Positions 34,692-43,924 of a stretch of 64,000 nt of DNA are shown piece by piece (the stretch's first letter is position 1; each line of letters begins with the position of its first letter). Position numbers and translations under genes: made by a program. The stretch covers positions 4,154,001-4,218,000 of the forward strand of contig CP079215.1 in assembly GCA_019316985.1 (NCBI GenBank). The letters are read 5' to 3'. This DNA is from Paraniabella defluvii (lineage in GTDB: Bacteria; Bacteroidota; Bacteroidia; Chitinophagales; Chitinophagaceae). Under the pieces are notes generated by a model. That model worked only from the letters and a program-made list of their open reading frames with translations, searched no databases and was not told the origin of the DNA.

Positions 34692-36005
34692 TTACTGCTG
34701 TCCTCCTCGTCTTTTTGCTTCTTCTTTTTTTTTCATACGATTAACAAAAGCTTGTTCCTCGTAATCTTCTCCCTGTGCTTCGGGCAATAGTCCGCCCAAT
34801 CCATCTATCAAACCAAAATTGTCGGTGGCATAAGTGGATGGCTCTTTATTCAGAAAATCAAAAACTCGTGTGTTTCTTCTTTTGCTTCCTCAACATTTCT
34901 GCCTGTGGTTGGCAATGGCGTGTTGATGCTTGCATGATCGGCATCCTGACGTTGCTCCGCAGCCTGCTCTTTCCATAAATCGTTAAAGACATTGGCCGAA
35001 AGGTTTTTGTCCAAAGCCGAACCGTTCCATATGGTACGGCTTTCATGATCTATGAACGTTATACCGTAAATGCGCCCCTCCTCGGTACGCCGTACAACGG
35101 TATTAATCCCTTGCTCCACCAATTGCTTTTTAAAATCGGTTTCACCAGCGGCAGTGTGCATGGCTGCTTCAATGGTGTTTTTGAGAATGGCTCTTGCGGG
35201 ATCTGTTTTCATTTTCTCTTTCGCGGCTAAAAATTGCTCCTGTAAGGCTTTCGGTCCCGCATCTTTGCCGAAGCGAGACGCCTTGAACGGATTGCTGGCT
35301 TTTTCTCCTTGTTCGTTCAGCGCAAAATACACAATACCCTGCTTGGGCTGCCCGTGTAGTTCTCCTTTTACTTCTTCAGCGGTAATGTTAAATAGTGAAA
35401 GCAAGGCATTGTAAGCGCCCAGGGTTGTGTACTGGTAATACGTGGGCAGGTGCCGCACAACCGATGCTATCTGGCTTTTAATATCACCGGCTTTATAATC
35501 CACCGGGCGGAATATCTGCTCATTTCCAGTACGCTGCTTTTCGGTGGCGGGTATCAGGTTATACTTTTGTTCCAATGCCCTGCAAGCGTCCATTGAGCGC
35601 AGCTTCTCAAAGGTATCCGGTATCTTTTACCATAGCGGTCCACGCAGGTAGATACGATATGGATATGTGTGCGTTCAATATCGGTATGCTTGAAAACCAC
35701 ATAAGGCTGATCGCCATACCCCATCCGATCCATGTAGTCTTTGGCAATCTGCTTAAAATTTTCGTCCGTTACCTTATCTCCAGGATCTGGGTTGAGCGAT
35801 ATATGCAATACAGGCTTTTCGGTGCGTTTATTGGCCATCAGATAAGGCTGGAAAGAGCGTAACAATTGCGCCACCGAAAAGCTGCCATCGGGCGTTTCTA
35901 TGATCCTATGAGTGGTCAATATCTCGCCGTTTTCCTTATCTACTTTAAGCTGGTTGTAAGAAAGCGCACCTGTCATGTTTATCCGTGACCGATTTTTGCT
36001 ATCAT
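34692..36005 (-). CDS. mobB: Relaxase MobB (mobilisation nuclease)
   Basis: Nicks oriT and leads the strand. The true start is ATG at 36005 (MIAKIGHG), overlapping the mobA stop by ATGA; an indel near 35980 joins it to MTGALSYNQLKVDKENG. Features: KPVLHISLNPDP and the metal-binding FKHTDIERTHIHIVS near 35670, followed by CRALEQKYNLIPATEK. Frame changes near 35980, 35590 and 34855. The C-terminal basic tail RMKKKEEAKRRGGQQ ends at 34692. About 438 residues. Confidence 0.88.
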
Positions 36006-36448
36006 TTCCCGTCAATTTTATTGAGGTGTTTAGCCTCAAATTCCGTTGTCAGCTTCATCACTTCACGACATAGCTTTGCCAGTTCTGCTGTTTGCTTCTC
36101 CAGTTTGAATAGGTAGGCAGCGGCTTTTTTCTCCGAAAAATTTCGGTAGAGTATCTTCACGATTTGGTTATAATTGACGCCAACCGCCCTGAACTGGCCG
36201 AACAATGTTGTTAATCTTGTATAATAATCCATTGCAGCCATATCAACTTTTACAGTCTTTACCGGTTTCTCAAACAGTAAAGAAGTAACATATTGTGCCT
36301 TGTTATCCGCCCCTGATGCTTCAAAGAGCGACAGGAATTTTGCATTTTCCTCATCCGTAAGACGAAATACATAACGGTGGATGCTTGGATTTGCTTTCGG
36401 GTTGCGGCCACCTTTATGCTGTATCTTTTTCTGCTGTTCATTCATCAC
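36002..36448 (-). CDS. mobA: Relaxosome accessory protein MobA
   Basis: Intact, 148 residues. N-terminal HKGGRNPKANPSIHRYVFRLTDEENAKF resembles a ribbon-helix-helix DNA-binding start; the helical C-terminus has VGVNYNQIVKILYRNFSEKKA, typical for MobA/MobC-type relaxosome proteins of Bacteroidota ICEs. It overlaps mobB by 4 bp. It likely binds the hairpin-rich region immediately upstream. Confidence 0.85.
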   Translation of the reverse strand: MMNEQQKKIQHKGGRNPKANPSIHRYVFRLTDEENAKFLSLFEASGADNKAQYVTSLLFEKPVKTVKVDMAAMDYYTRLTTLFGQFRAVGVNYNQIVKILYRNFSEKKAAAYLFKLEKQTAELAKLCREVMKLTTEFEAKHLNKIDGK

Positions 36449-36540
36449 TATCCAATTTTAAAACGAGCGTCAGCGAGCTGATCGTTCAGTAATTCAACAA
36501 AACCCCGACTTCGGAGGGTGTTTTCCGGCCCCCTGCAAAT

Positions 36541-36666
36541 AAGTTGTTTTGAGGCACGGAACAGGTTCCGAGTGCCTCAAAACACAACTTGCTCTGTTCG
36601 GGTGAACAGAAAATCCGCCCTGCGGGGGCGGATTAGATAAAGCAGAAAAAACGGCTTTGAGCCGTT
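36541..36666. other. Hairpin cluster, oriT candidate
   Basis: Four inverted repeats in a row: 36541-36590 (arms AAGTTGTTTTGAGGCAC and GTGCCTCAAAACACAACTT with a 2-nt bulge, inner GGAAC/GTTCC); 36594-36609 (CTGTTC/GAACAG); 36613-36633 (ATCCGCCC/GGGCGGAT); 36650-36666 (AACGGCT/AGCCGTT). The position upstream of mobA, on the relaxase side, and the GC-rich content fit an origin of transfer. No nic site can be assigned by eye. Confidence 0.5.
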
Positions 36667-36770
36667 CCACCTGTTACCTGAATTTTGTAATGTTCTTTCC
36701 ATTTACCCATATCATTGGAGCCTATACAAAGTAAGGGCTGCTTTTTCAAAGCACTACAGTGCTTCCCACT

Positions 36771-36804
36771 GCCAAAGACTGCCACTGAACGCCAATAACT
36801 ACCA
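36771..36804 (+). promoter_or_regulatory. Phased GCCA repeat C, upstream of the traA region
   Basis: GCCAAAGACT (36771), GCCACTGAAC (36781), GCCAATAACT (36791) and ACCA (36801), exactly 10 bp apart. A TCATGAAG/TTTTCTTTG stretch follows at 36822. The traA start is 409 bp away, so a leader or another start may lie between. The region 36805-37179 is A-rich with no clear gene. Confidence 0.5.
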
Positions 36805-37179
36805 CATCCGAAAATATAGCTTCATGAAGTATTTTCTTTGTTTCAAAGCTGTACAGGAGCACTTACAGAAAAAGTGCGGAAAAGAAAGAAACAAAATATA
36901 TGTGATGTTTCACCCACATACAGAAAACCAGAAAACAGCAAAAGAATACAGGTTTAAAAACGGAGTGGCGTAAAAGTATAAAGTTTTAAAACCATAAAAA
37001 TGTAAAAGCGGCAATGTTTACAGAAACAAACCTTTACGGGTTCACAGTTTTAAGCAAAAACATATAACCGGGAAACTGTAAAAAGACATAACAGTACAGC
37101 AACCCAGAAAAAGGTAAAGCAGAAAAGCGGCAGTACAACTGCACAATTTATCAAACGGACAATTTTAAATTTTAGAAAA

Positions 37180-37945
37180 ATGGAAACAGTAAAAAAACTT
37201 TAAAAATCAGTTTCTCCACACAAAAAGGCGGCGTGGGAAAATCAACCATAACAACCCTGCTTGCCAGCTTGCTCCATTACCGGTTCGGATTTAATGTAGT
37301 AGTACTGGATTGCGATTTTCCCCAGCACAGCCTGAGCAAAATGAGGGAAAGGGATCTGAAGACCGTTATGCAGAACGACTATCACAAAAAGGCTGCAATG
37401 AAACAATTCCAGGCTATCAATAAGAAAGCCTATCCTGTTATCCGTTGTAAGGCAGATGAAGCGCTGGACAAAGCGTTGGAGTATGTGCAGCAATCGGCGG
37501 CACACCCCGATATGATTTTTTTGACTTACCGGGTACGGCAAACACAAAGGGCGTTCTGACAACGCTAAAAGCAATGGATTTCATTTTTTCCCCGATCACT
37601 GCGGACCGGTTTGTAGTCGAAAGTACACTCGGGTTTGCTAAAGCATTTCTCCAGCTTCCGGAAATTGAAAATGCCAATAAAGAGCAGGTATTCTGGTTGT
37701 TCTGGAACCAGGTGGACGGCAGGGAGAAAACGATGCTTTACGAGGCTTACCAAACGGTGATCGAACAGCTTGGCCTTTCCATTATGAATACAAGAATTAT
37801 GGACAGCAAGCGCTTCCGCAAGGAAACGGACGATACGGGCAACTACATCTTCCGGTCAAGCCTGCTTGCCGCAGAGCCGGGCCTGCTGAAAACGACTAAG
37901 ATGGATCTCTTTGTACAAGAGTTCTTGAAAATTGTTCATTCTTAA
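37180..37945 (+). CDS. traA: TraA, ParA/MinD-like ATPase
   Basis: About 255 residues. ATG at 37180 (METVKK); one A missing from the A-run at 37191 joins it to TLKISFSTQKGGVGKSTITTLLA, the deviant Walker A (KGGVGKST). A second indel in a T-run near 37525 restores DLPGTANTKGV (DLPGT is Walker B-like). C-terminal: IFSPITADRFVVEST and NQVDGREKTMLYEAY. First gene of the tra region; may position or partition the transfer apparatus. Confidence 0.88.
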
Positions 37946-37957
37946 ATCAGTTGTGAT

Positions 37958-38362
37958 ATGGATACAGATAACATAAAGAAAGGATTTGAGAAGCCCAACG
38001 TGGATGAGGATTACCTGATGAACATTATGAGCGGCGATGAGCCTGTTCCGGTAACAAAAGCGAGCAAGGACCAGGCGGAGCATAAAGAGCCTAAAGCCCG
38101 TGAAAAAACAAAGCCCGGTTCATCAAAGAAAATCGACTACGAAGATGTTTTCTTGACCAATCGTTACCCTTCCGGAAGAAATGGCAAAGTGGTTTATATC
38201 AGGCCGGAATTTCATGAGCGGCTGCTGCGGATCGTTCAACTGGCAAGGGAGGATAAAACCACGCTCTATTCCTACATAGACAATATTCTCGAATATCACT
38301 TCAGGGAGTTTGGTAACGAGATAACGGATTATTTCAATGACAGGTATAAACCCATCTTATAG
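37958..38362 (+). CDS. DUF3408 protein, copy 1 (TraB-like)
   Basis: Intact, 134 residues. Lys-rich N-terminus; conserved DUF3408 part VYIRPEFHERLLRIVQLAREDKTTLYSYIDNILEYHF followed by ITDYFNDRYKPIL. Ribbon-helix-helix-like, probably DNA binding. Starts 12 bp after traA. It is the longest of three tandem copies. Confidence 0.85.
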   Translation: MDTDNIKKGFEKPNVDEDYLMNIMSGDEPVPVTKASKDQAEHKEPKAREKTKPGSSKKIDYEDVFLTNRYPSGRNGKVVYIRPEFHERLLRIVQLAREDKTTLYSYIDNILEYHFREFGNEITDYFNDRYKPIL

Positions 38363-38375
38363 TAAAACAAAACCA

Positions 38376-38665
38376 ATGAAAAAGAATATTAAAAACGGAA
38401 AGACCATACAGGTAGGTAATGGCTCCGTTAAAAAGAAAGCTACGGAACCCAGTTCCTGAAACAGCACGCAATGGCGTGCCGGGGTGATAAATCGATCTAC
38501 ATACGCCCCGAGTACCATGAACGTATCGTTAGAATTGTTCACGTTATCGGAGATGATAAAATCCCATTGTACGCTTATCTGGACAATATAATCAAACATC
38601 ATTTCGATCAGTTTGAGAAGGCAATTACAAAGGATTTTAATGAAAAGTTTAAACCAATTTTTTAA
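38376..38665 (+). CDS. DUF3408 protein, copy 2
   Basis: About 96 residues. ATG at 38376; frame change near 38440, then SIYIRPEYHERIVRIVHVIGDDKIPLYAYLDNIIKHHF and ITKDFNEKFKPIF. Thirteen bases after copy 1. The N-terminal region is shorter than copy 1. Confidence 0.75.
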
Positions 38666-38676
38666 AGTATTGGACC

Positions 38677-38947
38677 ATGAAAAAACAAATCAAAAACAAA
38701 GGAACACGTTACGTATTGCCGAATATCAGTCGGCATTCTTAACACCCACAGGTTTTTTGGCAAAAGACGGGAAAACGGTATATGTCAGCCCGGAGTTCCA
38801 CGAAAAATATCTCACATTGCATTTATACTTGGTACAGGAAAAATTACCATTGCTGATTATCTGCATAGTGTTCTGAAGCACCATTTTCAGGATTTTGGAG
38901 AGGAAATAAAAACCATTTATAACGACAAGAATAAACCCATTTTTTAA
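38677..38947 (+). CDS. DUF3408 protein, copy 3
   Basis: About 90 residues. ATG at 38677, frame changes near 38720 and 38805, then TVYVSPEFHEK and ADYLHSVLKHHFQDFGEEIKTIYNDKNKPIF ending at 38947. The KPIF ending and HEK/HHF pattern match copies 1 and 2, so it is a tandem paralogue. Confidence 0.75.
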
Positions 38948-38986
38948 CTTTCCTCAAATGCAGCGGCATATTTGTGTATCTGCGAA

Positions 38987-39055
38987 GCCGTAAAACGCCA
39001 AACACTGCCACAGGAAGCAATAACAATTCACCTATTGATAATAACATATAGTTTT
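38987..39055 (+). promoter_or_regulatory. Phased GCCA repeat D, upstream of MT-A70/traD
   Basis: GCCGTAAAAC (38987), GCCAAACACT (38997), GCCACAGGAA (39007), GCAA (39017), all 10 bp apart; the outer two are degenerate. ATA/TAACATATAGTTTT follows at 39040. The methylase gene starts about 125 bp further on. Confidence 0.5.
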
Positions 39056-39141
39056 AATCACATCGGTTGAAAGAGGTTCTGAACGGATAGATACATTTCA
39101 TTAGTAACAGATCTAAAACTAAAGGGTGAGCAGGGGATTTT

Positions 39142-39686
39142 GTGGAGAATGAATATGGGGTATTTATGATAGACCCTCCGTGGGAGAAAAGAAAAGGCGG
39201 GCTAAGACAGGTAAGGCCATTACAGGAAAGAATCTCCCTTATGCAACAATGTCAATAGAGGCTATTTTTCATTTACTGGATACAGAGTTGTTCAATTTAG
39301 CACAGGAAATACATTGCGTGTTCATCTGGACAATAGAAACATACCTGTTAGAGTGCGAAAACTTCATGGTTGAACGTAACTACAAAAGGCATTGCCGTTT
39401 TATATGGGATAAACTCAGTGGAATAGCTCCTGCATTTACCATCCGGTATTGTCACGAATATTTATTATGGTACTATAAACCGACGCTTCTTCCAATTTCT
39501 AAATCATATCGTGGAGTGTACAGGTCTGTCTTTTCCGAAAGGTCAAGGCAACACAGCCGTAAGCCCGATTATGCTTATGCAATGGTTGAGCATTTCTATC
39601 CCCTTAGTAAAAAGATAGATGTCTTCAGCCGGGAGAAACGACCGGGTTGGGAACAATACGGAAATGAGGTCGATTTTTTTCAATAA
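39142..39686 (+). CDS. MT-A70 family N6-adenine DNA methyltransferase
   Basis: About 181 residues. The catalytic motif is MIDPPWEKRKGG (DPPW at 39172-39183). After a missing G near 39223 (CAGGGAAAG read as CAGGAAAG) it continues YATMSIEAIFHLLDTE, HCVFIWTIETYLLE, HEYLLWYYKPTLLP and RQHSRKPDYAYAMVEH with the family tail DVFSREKRPGWEQYGNEVDFF. The start is uncertain; GTG at 39142 is the nearest open codon. Could protect ICE DNA during transfer. It lies between DUF3408 copies and traD. Confidence 0.85.
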
Positions 39687-39692
39687 CAGTTT

Positions 39693-40325
39693 ATGGAAAT
39701 AATAATTATAATATGCCTGCTCATCGTCATTATCCTTCTGGCTAAGGACAAGATCGTTATAAAAAAGGTGACCAAAAGCAAGCCTGTGCAACCTGCGGTA
39801 AATCCCGATTTACCGGAAATAATGGGTAAGCCCAAACCCGTAGAACGCCGTGCAGTGCCAAGTAAGGCCACTAAAAGCCAGTTAGTTGAACCAAGAGCTA
39901 CTCCTAATAATTTTGAAACAGAAACCAATGTATCAGGTTTCGCAAGGGAAATTCCGCAGGAAGAGCTGGATGAAGTTTTTGGGGACGGCCCCAACCTTGA
40001 AGAAGAAGAGGAAGAATGGAATGGATATGGTTATCCGAACGGCGATGACGGTTTTGCCACAGGGGTTACCTTCGACGAACTGAGTACCGTGGGGGCCTTG
40101 TTACAGCAAGAAGTGCTGGAACCAGCCTTGCAGCAAAAAGCGGTGGATATAGTTCAAAGAATACAAGGAACCGAATTGTTCAGCCTTTTGGAGAACTCAA
40201 TGGAGGGCGCTTCACGAAAGATTGCAGCGTTATTGGACAGGAGCCTACTCACCGTGACGGATTCCGGTTCTTCCAATTTGCGGAAAAATGATCTGAGTGA
40301 CTTTGACATTGGGGAGTTTGTCTGA
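39693..40325 (+). CDS. traD: TraD conjugal transfer protein
   Basis: Intact, 210 residues. N-terminal membrane segment EIIIIICLLIVIILLAKD. Then DLPEIMGKPKPV, an acidic stretch EEEEEEWNGYGYPNGDDGFATGV, and the family C-terminus SLLENSMEGASRKIAALLDRS, SSNLRKNDLSDFDIGEFV. It starts 6 bp after the methylase. Role in the transfer channel unknown. Confidence 0.85.
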   Translation: MEIIIIICLLIVIILLAKDKIVIKKVTKSKPVQPAVNPDLPEIMGKPKPVERRAVPSKATKSQLVEPRATPNNFETETNVSGFAREIPQEELDEVFGDGPNLEEEEEEWNGYGYPNGDDGFATGVTFDELSTVGALLQQEVLEPALQQKAVDIVQRIQGTELFSLLENSMEGASRKIAALLDRSLLTVTDSGSSNLRKNDLSDFDIGEFV

Positions 40326-40398
40326 AAAGACAGCTCCCCTTTGTTTTTATAAAAGGCACGTTTCAAGAAATATTTGATCCAATTTAATAAGAACAATA

Positions 40399-42252
40399 AT
40401 GGTTAAAAAAGACGATCCAGATTATGTATTCGAGGAATATAAAGGACACACCATTGCCAGCCACAAGAACAACGTAGCCGAAAAGGACATCAATAATCTC
40501 ATTATTGTATATCGCAAAGAAGAATTTCCCGAATACGGGTTTATAGTTGGACTTGATGATTCCAAAATGTCCGGCCGTAGAAAATCCTTCCCCACAATAT
40601 GGAAGATGCGAAAAGCTATATTGATTGGGTAGTTGAAGTCCGCCAGAAAAAAAGAAGCTGCCAACCTGGATAAAGAAAAGCCAACCGTTATGATCGAGGG
40701 CACGGCGTTTCTATTTGACATTGACAAAATAACGTTAACTGAAAAGGGAACCCTGCCAACAATATCTACTTCTCCTCTATGCGGGATTATGGTACGCATT
40801 ATGAGTTTGATTATAGCAGGGTTTCTAAAAAATTCCATGTACTGCATTCACCCTATCTGCGGAACAAACCTGTTGTTTTAGGCAACCCGATAACAGCACC
40901 CGAAGGCGATCCGGTTGTTACCGTTAAGATACCCTGCATCGGTGAGATTGATCCGGACGGCATGTGCCGCAAATACGGCTGCACAAAGAAGGACATTGCT
41001 GAAAAAACCGACTTTGAGATTATGGTTGACCAGGATATCTTCGAACGACGGATGGATGGTATTCCTGTAACAATAGATCTTGCCGGTAAAAGATTTGAGA
41101 TTGATGTTGCGGGCAATGCGTTGCGTCCGCAGGATGGCAATGGCGAAACAATCTATTTAAATGCCCTGTACGACTATTTTTCAATAGACCGGGAAGCGTA
41201 CCAGTTGTTTTGCAACACGGCAACATCAAAATAGAAGATCCTTTCAGAGACGGCACTTTAAATAAGCGTATGGACTGCGTAATTGTGGAAGTTCCCAGGC
41301 TGTCAGACCTTGATCCCATTGGTGCCAATAGGGTTAACGGAGTTGAACCAGGTTACGGACTGATGTACAGGACACTTTCCATGTACCACGATCCGCAGAT
41401 CCTTCCGTGGGAGGAATACAGCAATAGCATGAAAAACCAGCACCATTGGGCATTTCAAAATTTGAACGCCAGCCCTGCAAAACGGGACCTGCCTACGGAA
41501 AAAATTGAAGGAACTGATTTTATTGTTGACGTAATCAAATTTGAATTAAGGGAGAAAGGAAATGAACAAAATGTGATCTCCTTTAAAGACATGACAGACT
41601 TTGGAGAGGGGTATTCATTTGAATACAGCAGGAAGACAAAAACATTCCTGATGTATATGAGAAAAGCGATGTATTGATAGAGATACCGGAATTTGTCGGA
41701 CTTGATCCTGTCGGTATGGCTCAAAAGTATGGCCTCACCGTCGAAGAAGTGAAGGCTAAAACGGATTTTGAGCTGATGGTGGATCAATACGCTTTTGATA
41801 TGCGGCTGAATAAAGGCAGGCTTCCTACTATTGATATTGCCGGTCAGCTTTTTTATGTGGATATACGCATGGATATGCTCCGTCCCAAAGATGATTTTCT
41901 ATCCAAAGGAATTTTGTTTGATGAAATCGATCACTACTTTTCAGAAGAAAGAAACGCTTACCTGATACCATACGATCCAAAGAAGCATGAATTTAGGGAA
42001 CTGGATTACGATAAGATCACCGAGTTTCCTAAAGATCTGATAGCTGTGCAATTTCCGTTTCAGAAAGAGCTTGATCCGATTGGCTGGAACAGGCAAGGCG
42101 GTTGGAATATCAAAGACGATTTAAAAAAGATTGGTGTCAAAGGGCATTTCAATGCCCTAACCGTTCCGTGGCAGGAAACCTATTTGCCAGCAATCATAAA
42201 AGAAAATCTTGAAAGGCAAAAAAGCAAGAGCAAAAGGGAAAACCGGAAATAA
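40399..42252 (+). CDS. Large internally duplicated ICE protein, unknown function
   Basis: About 618 codons over frames 40399-40632, 40633-40881, 40779-41234, 41210-41677 and 41674-42252. Two tandem copies of one domain are visible. Copy 1: GTAFLFDIDKITLTEKG, IDPDGMCRKYGCT, KTDFEIMVDQ, TIDLAGKRFEIDVAGNALRPQD. Copy 2: GTDFIVDVIKFELREKG, LDPVGMAQKYGLT, KTDFELMVDQ, TIDIAGQLFYVDIRMDMLRPKD. The first 70 residues (YKGHTIASHKNN) may be a separate unit. Intragenic duplication is certain from the motif pairs; the role is unknown. Confidence 0.7.
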
Positions 42253-42337
42253 AAACGAAAGAAAACACAACCAGGAAAAGCAGAGGGCGCAAGATGTAAA
42301 TCAATAGAAAAAGACAGTTTATCTCATTCGTTTTTTT

Positions 42338-42370
42338 AGTGTCGGGGATCAACCAGCCTGACACTTTTTT
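42338..42370 (+). terminator. Terminator-like hairpin
   Basis: AGTGTC (42338-42343) pairs with GACACT (42360-42365), followed by T6. Confidence 0.6.
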
Positions 42371-42390
42371 ATGCGCTGAAAAGTAATTTC

Positions 42391-42476
42391 ATAGCCACGT
42401 ACTGCCAAGTAATTCCAATGAAAGACACTTCTCTGTTGCGCCTTGATTTCCGTAAGACTTTTATTCCAAAGTCCGT
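42391..42476 (+). promoter_or_regulatory. Phased GCCA repeat E with promoter-like element
   Basis: GCCACGTACT (42394), GCCAAGTAAT (42404), TCCAATGAAA (42414), GACA (42424). TCCGTAA at 42449 is 55 nt after the first unit. This whole block is repeated with changes at 43148-43233. Confidence 0.65.
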
Positions 42477-42514
42477 ACGAGGCGACTGACTTAGGTGGTT
42501 TTATTATCAGGAGT

Positions 42515-42546
42515 CTGTCTGATCAGATCAGACAGTTTTCCTTTTT
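42515..42546. terminator. Palindrome followed by T-rich tract
   Basis: CTGTCTGAT / ATCAGACAG around CAG (42515-42535), then TTTTCCTTTTTT. It lies between repeat E and the gene start at 42573, so it could be an attenuator rather than a terminator. Confidence 0.5.
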
Positions 42547-42572
42547 TAACACATTCAATAAAATTATGTGCA

Positions 42573-43048
42573 ATGAAAGAATTATCAAAAGCGGCTGATG
42601 AGATAGCTGAAAAAATGAAAGAAAACGGGTATGAATATTTTAATATAAGGCACGGTAAGATTGGAACTGATTTAAAGACAGGTCTCGCCTCTTACTTATA
42701 TGATGCAGGTATCAACAACAAAGAACCTGTATTCCCAATTTATGCGGGTTCAGGAATAGCCGCCACGTCTCCTGATAATCCCTATTCCTGGGCAACATTC
42801 AAGATAGTGGAAGATGCCCAAAAGGGTTACGAATTGATGCGATGGGTATTTCTATGTATGAGTGTCATGATGGTGCGTTAAGAACTTCTTTGGAGCTAAA
42901 GATTAATTCGCTGGAGGACATTCCATCAAAAGAGAATGCGGTTAAGCTGATTGAAGAAAAATGGGAAAAAGTCTCTAATGAAAACCGAAAGAAATGGAAT
43001 ACTCCGGCAGGTGTTAAGCCGCTTAAAACTAAAAGCAGAAGATTATAG
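42573..43048 (+). CDS. Unrecognised small protein flanked by repeats E and F
   Basis: ATG at 42573 (MKELSKAADEIAEKMKENG). Joined by an indel near 42842 to MYECHDGALRTSLELKINSLEDIPSKENA, ending at 43048. About 159 residues, no known domain. Its flanks are near-identical promoter blocks, so it may have been inserted into, or duplicated with, the traE promoter. Followed by a strong terminator. Confidence 0.5.
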
Positions 43049-43096
43049 TCTATGAATATGGAGTGTAGGTAACACCTGTTTACCGAATATTTTTTC

Positions 43097-43129
43097 AACG
43101 TCAAATCTCTAATGATTTGGCGTTTTTTT
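43097..43129 (+). terminator. Rho-independent terminator
   Basis: AACGTCAAATC (43097-43107) pairs with GATTTGGCGTT (43114-43124) with one G-T pair, followed by T7. Confidence 0.8.
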
Positions 43130-43147
43130 ACGCTTTTACTCGCTGGC

Positions 43148-43233
43148 AAAGCCATGTACTGCCAAGTAATTCCAATGAAAGACACTTCATTATAGCGCTT
43201 CGATTTCCATGACATTTTTGTTCCGAAGCCCGC
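43148..43233 (+). promoter_or_regulatory. Phased GCCA repeat F with promoter-like element, upstream of traE
   Basis: GCCATGTACT (43151), GCCAAGTAAT (43161), TCCAATGAAA (43171), GACA (43181). TCCATGA at 43206 is 55 nt after the first unit; GACATTTTTGTTCC follows. The traE ATG is at 43274. Paralogous to repeat E. Confidence 0.7.
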
Positions 43234-43273
43234 AAACAGCGGGAAAGTAGTAACAAAATAATTCAGATTGATC

Positions 43274-43580
43274 ATGGAAAAACAAAGAAAAAAAAGTATG
43301 GCTGACAGGCGCTGCATTACTGTCGGCATTTGGTGTGTTCGCACAGGGAAACGGCTCTGCGGGTATCAGCGAGGCTACGCAAATGGTAACCTCTTATTTC
43401 GATCCCGCAACACAGCTCATTTACGCCATTGGAGCCGTCGTTGGGCTAATCGGAGGTGTTAAGGTGTACAACAAATTCAGCAGTGGCGATCCTGACACGA
43501 GCAAGACTGCGGCAAGCTGGTTCGGTGCCTGCATCTTCCTTATCGTGGCTGCTACCATCCTTCGTTCATTCTTCCTTTAA
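43274..43580 (+). CDS. traE: TraE (DUF4134), VirB2/VirB3-like small membrane protein
   Basis: About 101 residues. ATG at 43274; one extra A in the run at 43288-43295 shifts it to LTGAALLSAFGVFAQ (signal-like). Then AATQMVTSYFDPATQLIYAIGAVVGLIGGVKVYNKF and a second segment ACIFLIVAATILRSFFL. Inner-membrane channel component. Confidence 0.88.
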
Positions 43581-43591
43581 ACCGATGCCCC

Positions 43592-43924
43592 ATGAGTAAT
43601 TACAACATCAATAAAGGCATTGGAAGGACGGTTGAGTTCAAAGGATTAAAGGCGCAATACCTGTTCATCTTCGCAGGTGGTTTGCTTGGCGTGCTGATCC
43701 TCGTCATGATTATGTACATGGTAGGCGTAAACTCCTACATCTGCCTGTTCATCGGGGCTGGCGGTGCATCGGTCATCGTGTGGCAAACATTCGCACTCAA
43801 CGGCAAATACGGAGAATACGGATTAATGAAAGTCGGGGCGAAAAAAAGGCATCCGAAATACATCATCTGCCGCAAAGCCGTACACCGCTATTTAAAATTC
43901 ACTTCTAAATCCAATGCCCTATGA
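43592..43924 (+). CDS. traF: TraF (DUF4133)
   Basis: Intact, 110 residues. Two membrane segments, YLFIFAGGLLGVLILVMIMYMVGV and ICLFIGAGGASVIVWQTF, then a basic tail GAKKRHPKYIICRK. It overlaps traG by 4 bp (ATGA), so they are coupled. VirB3-like position in the channel. Confidence 0.9.
   Translation: MSNYNINKGIGRTVEFKGLKAQYLFIFAGGLLGVLILVMIMYMVGVNSYICLFIGAGGASVIVWQTFALNGKYGEYGLMKVGAKKRHPKYIICRKAVHRYLKFTSKSNAL

Noticed and set aside
36449..37179. CRISPR-like repetition in the hairpin region
   Set aside because: Repeats are inverted, unequal and few; no spacer pattern.
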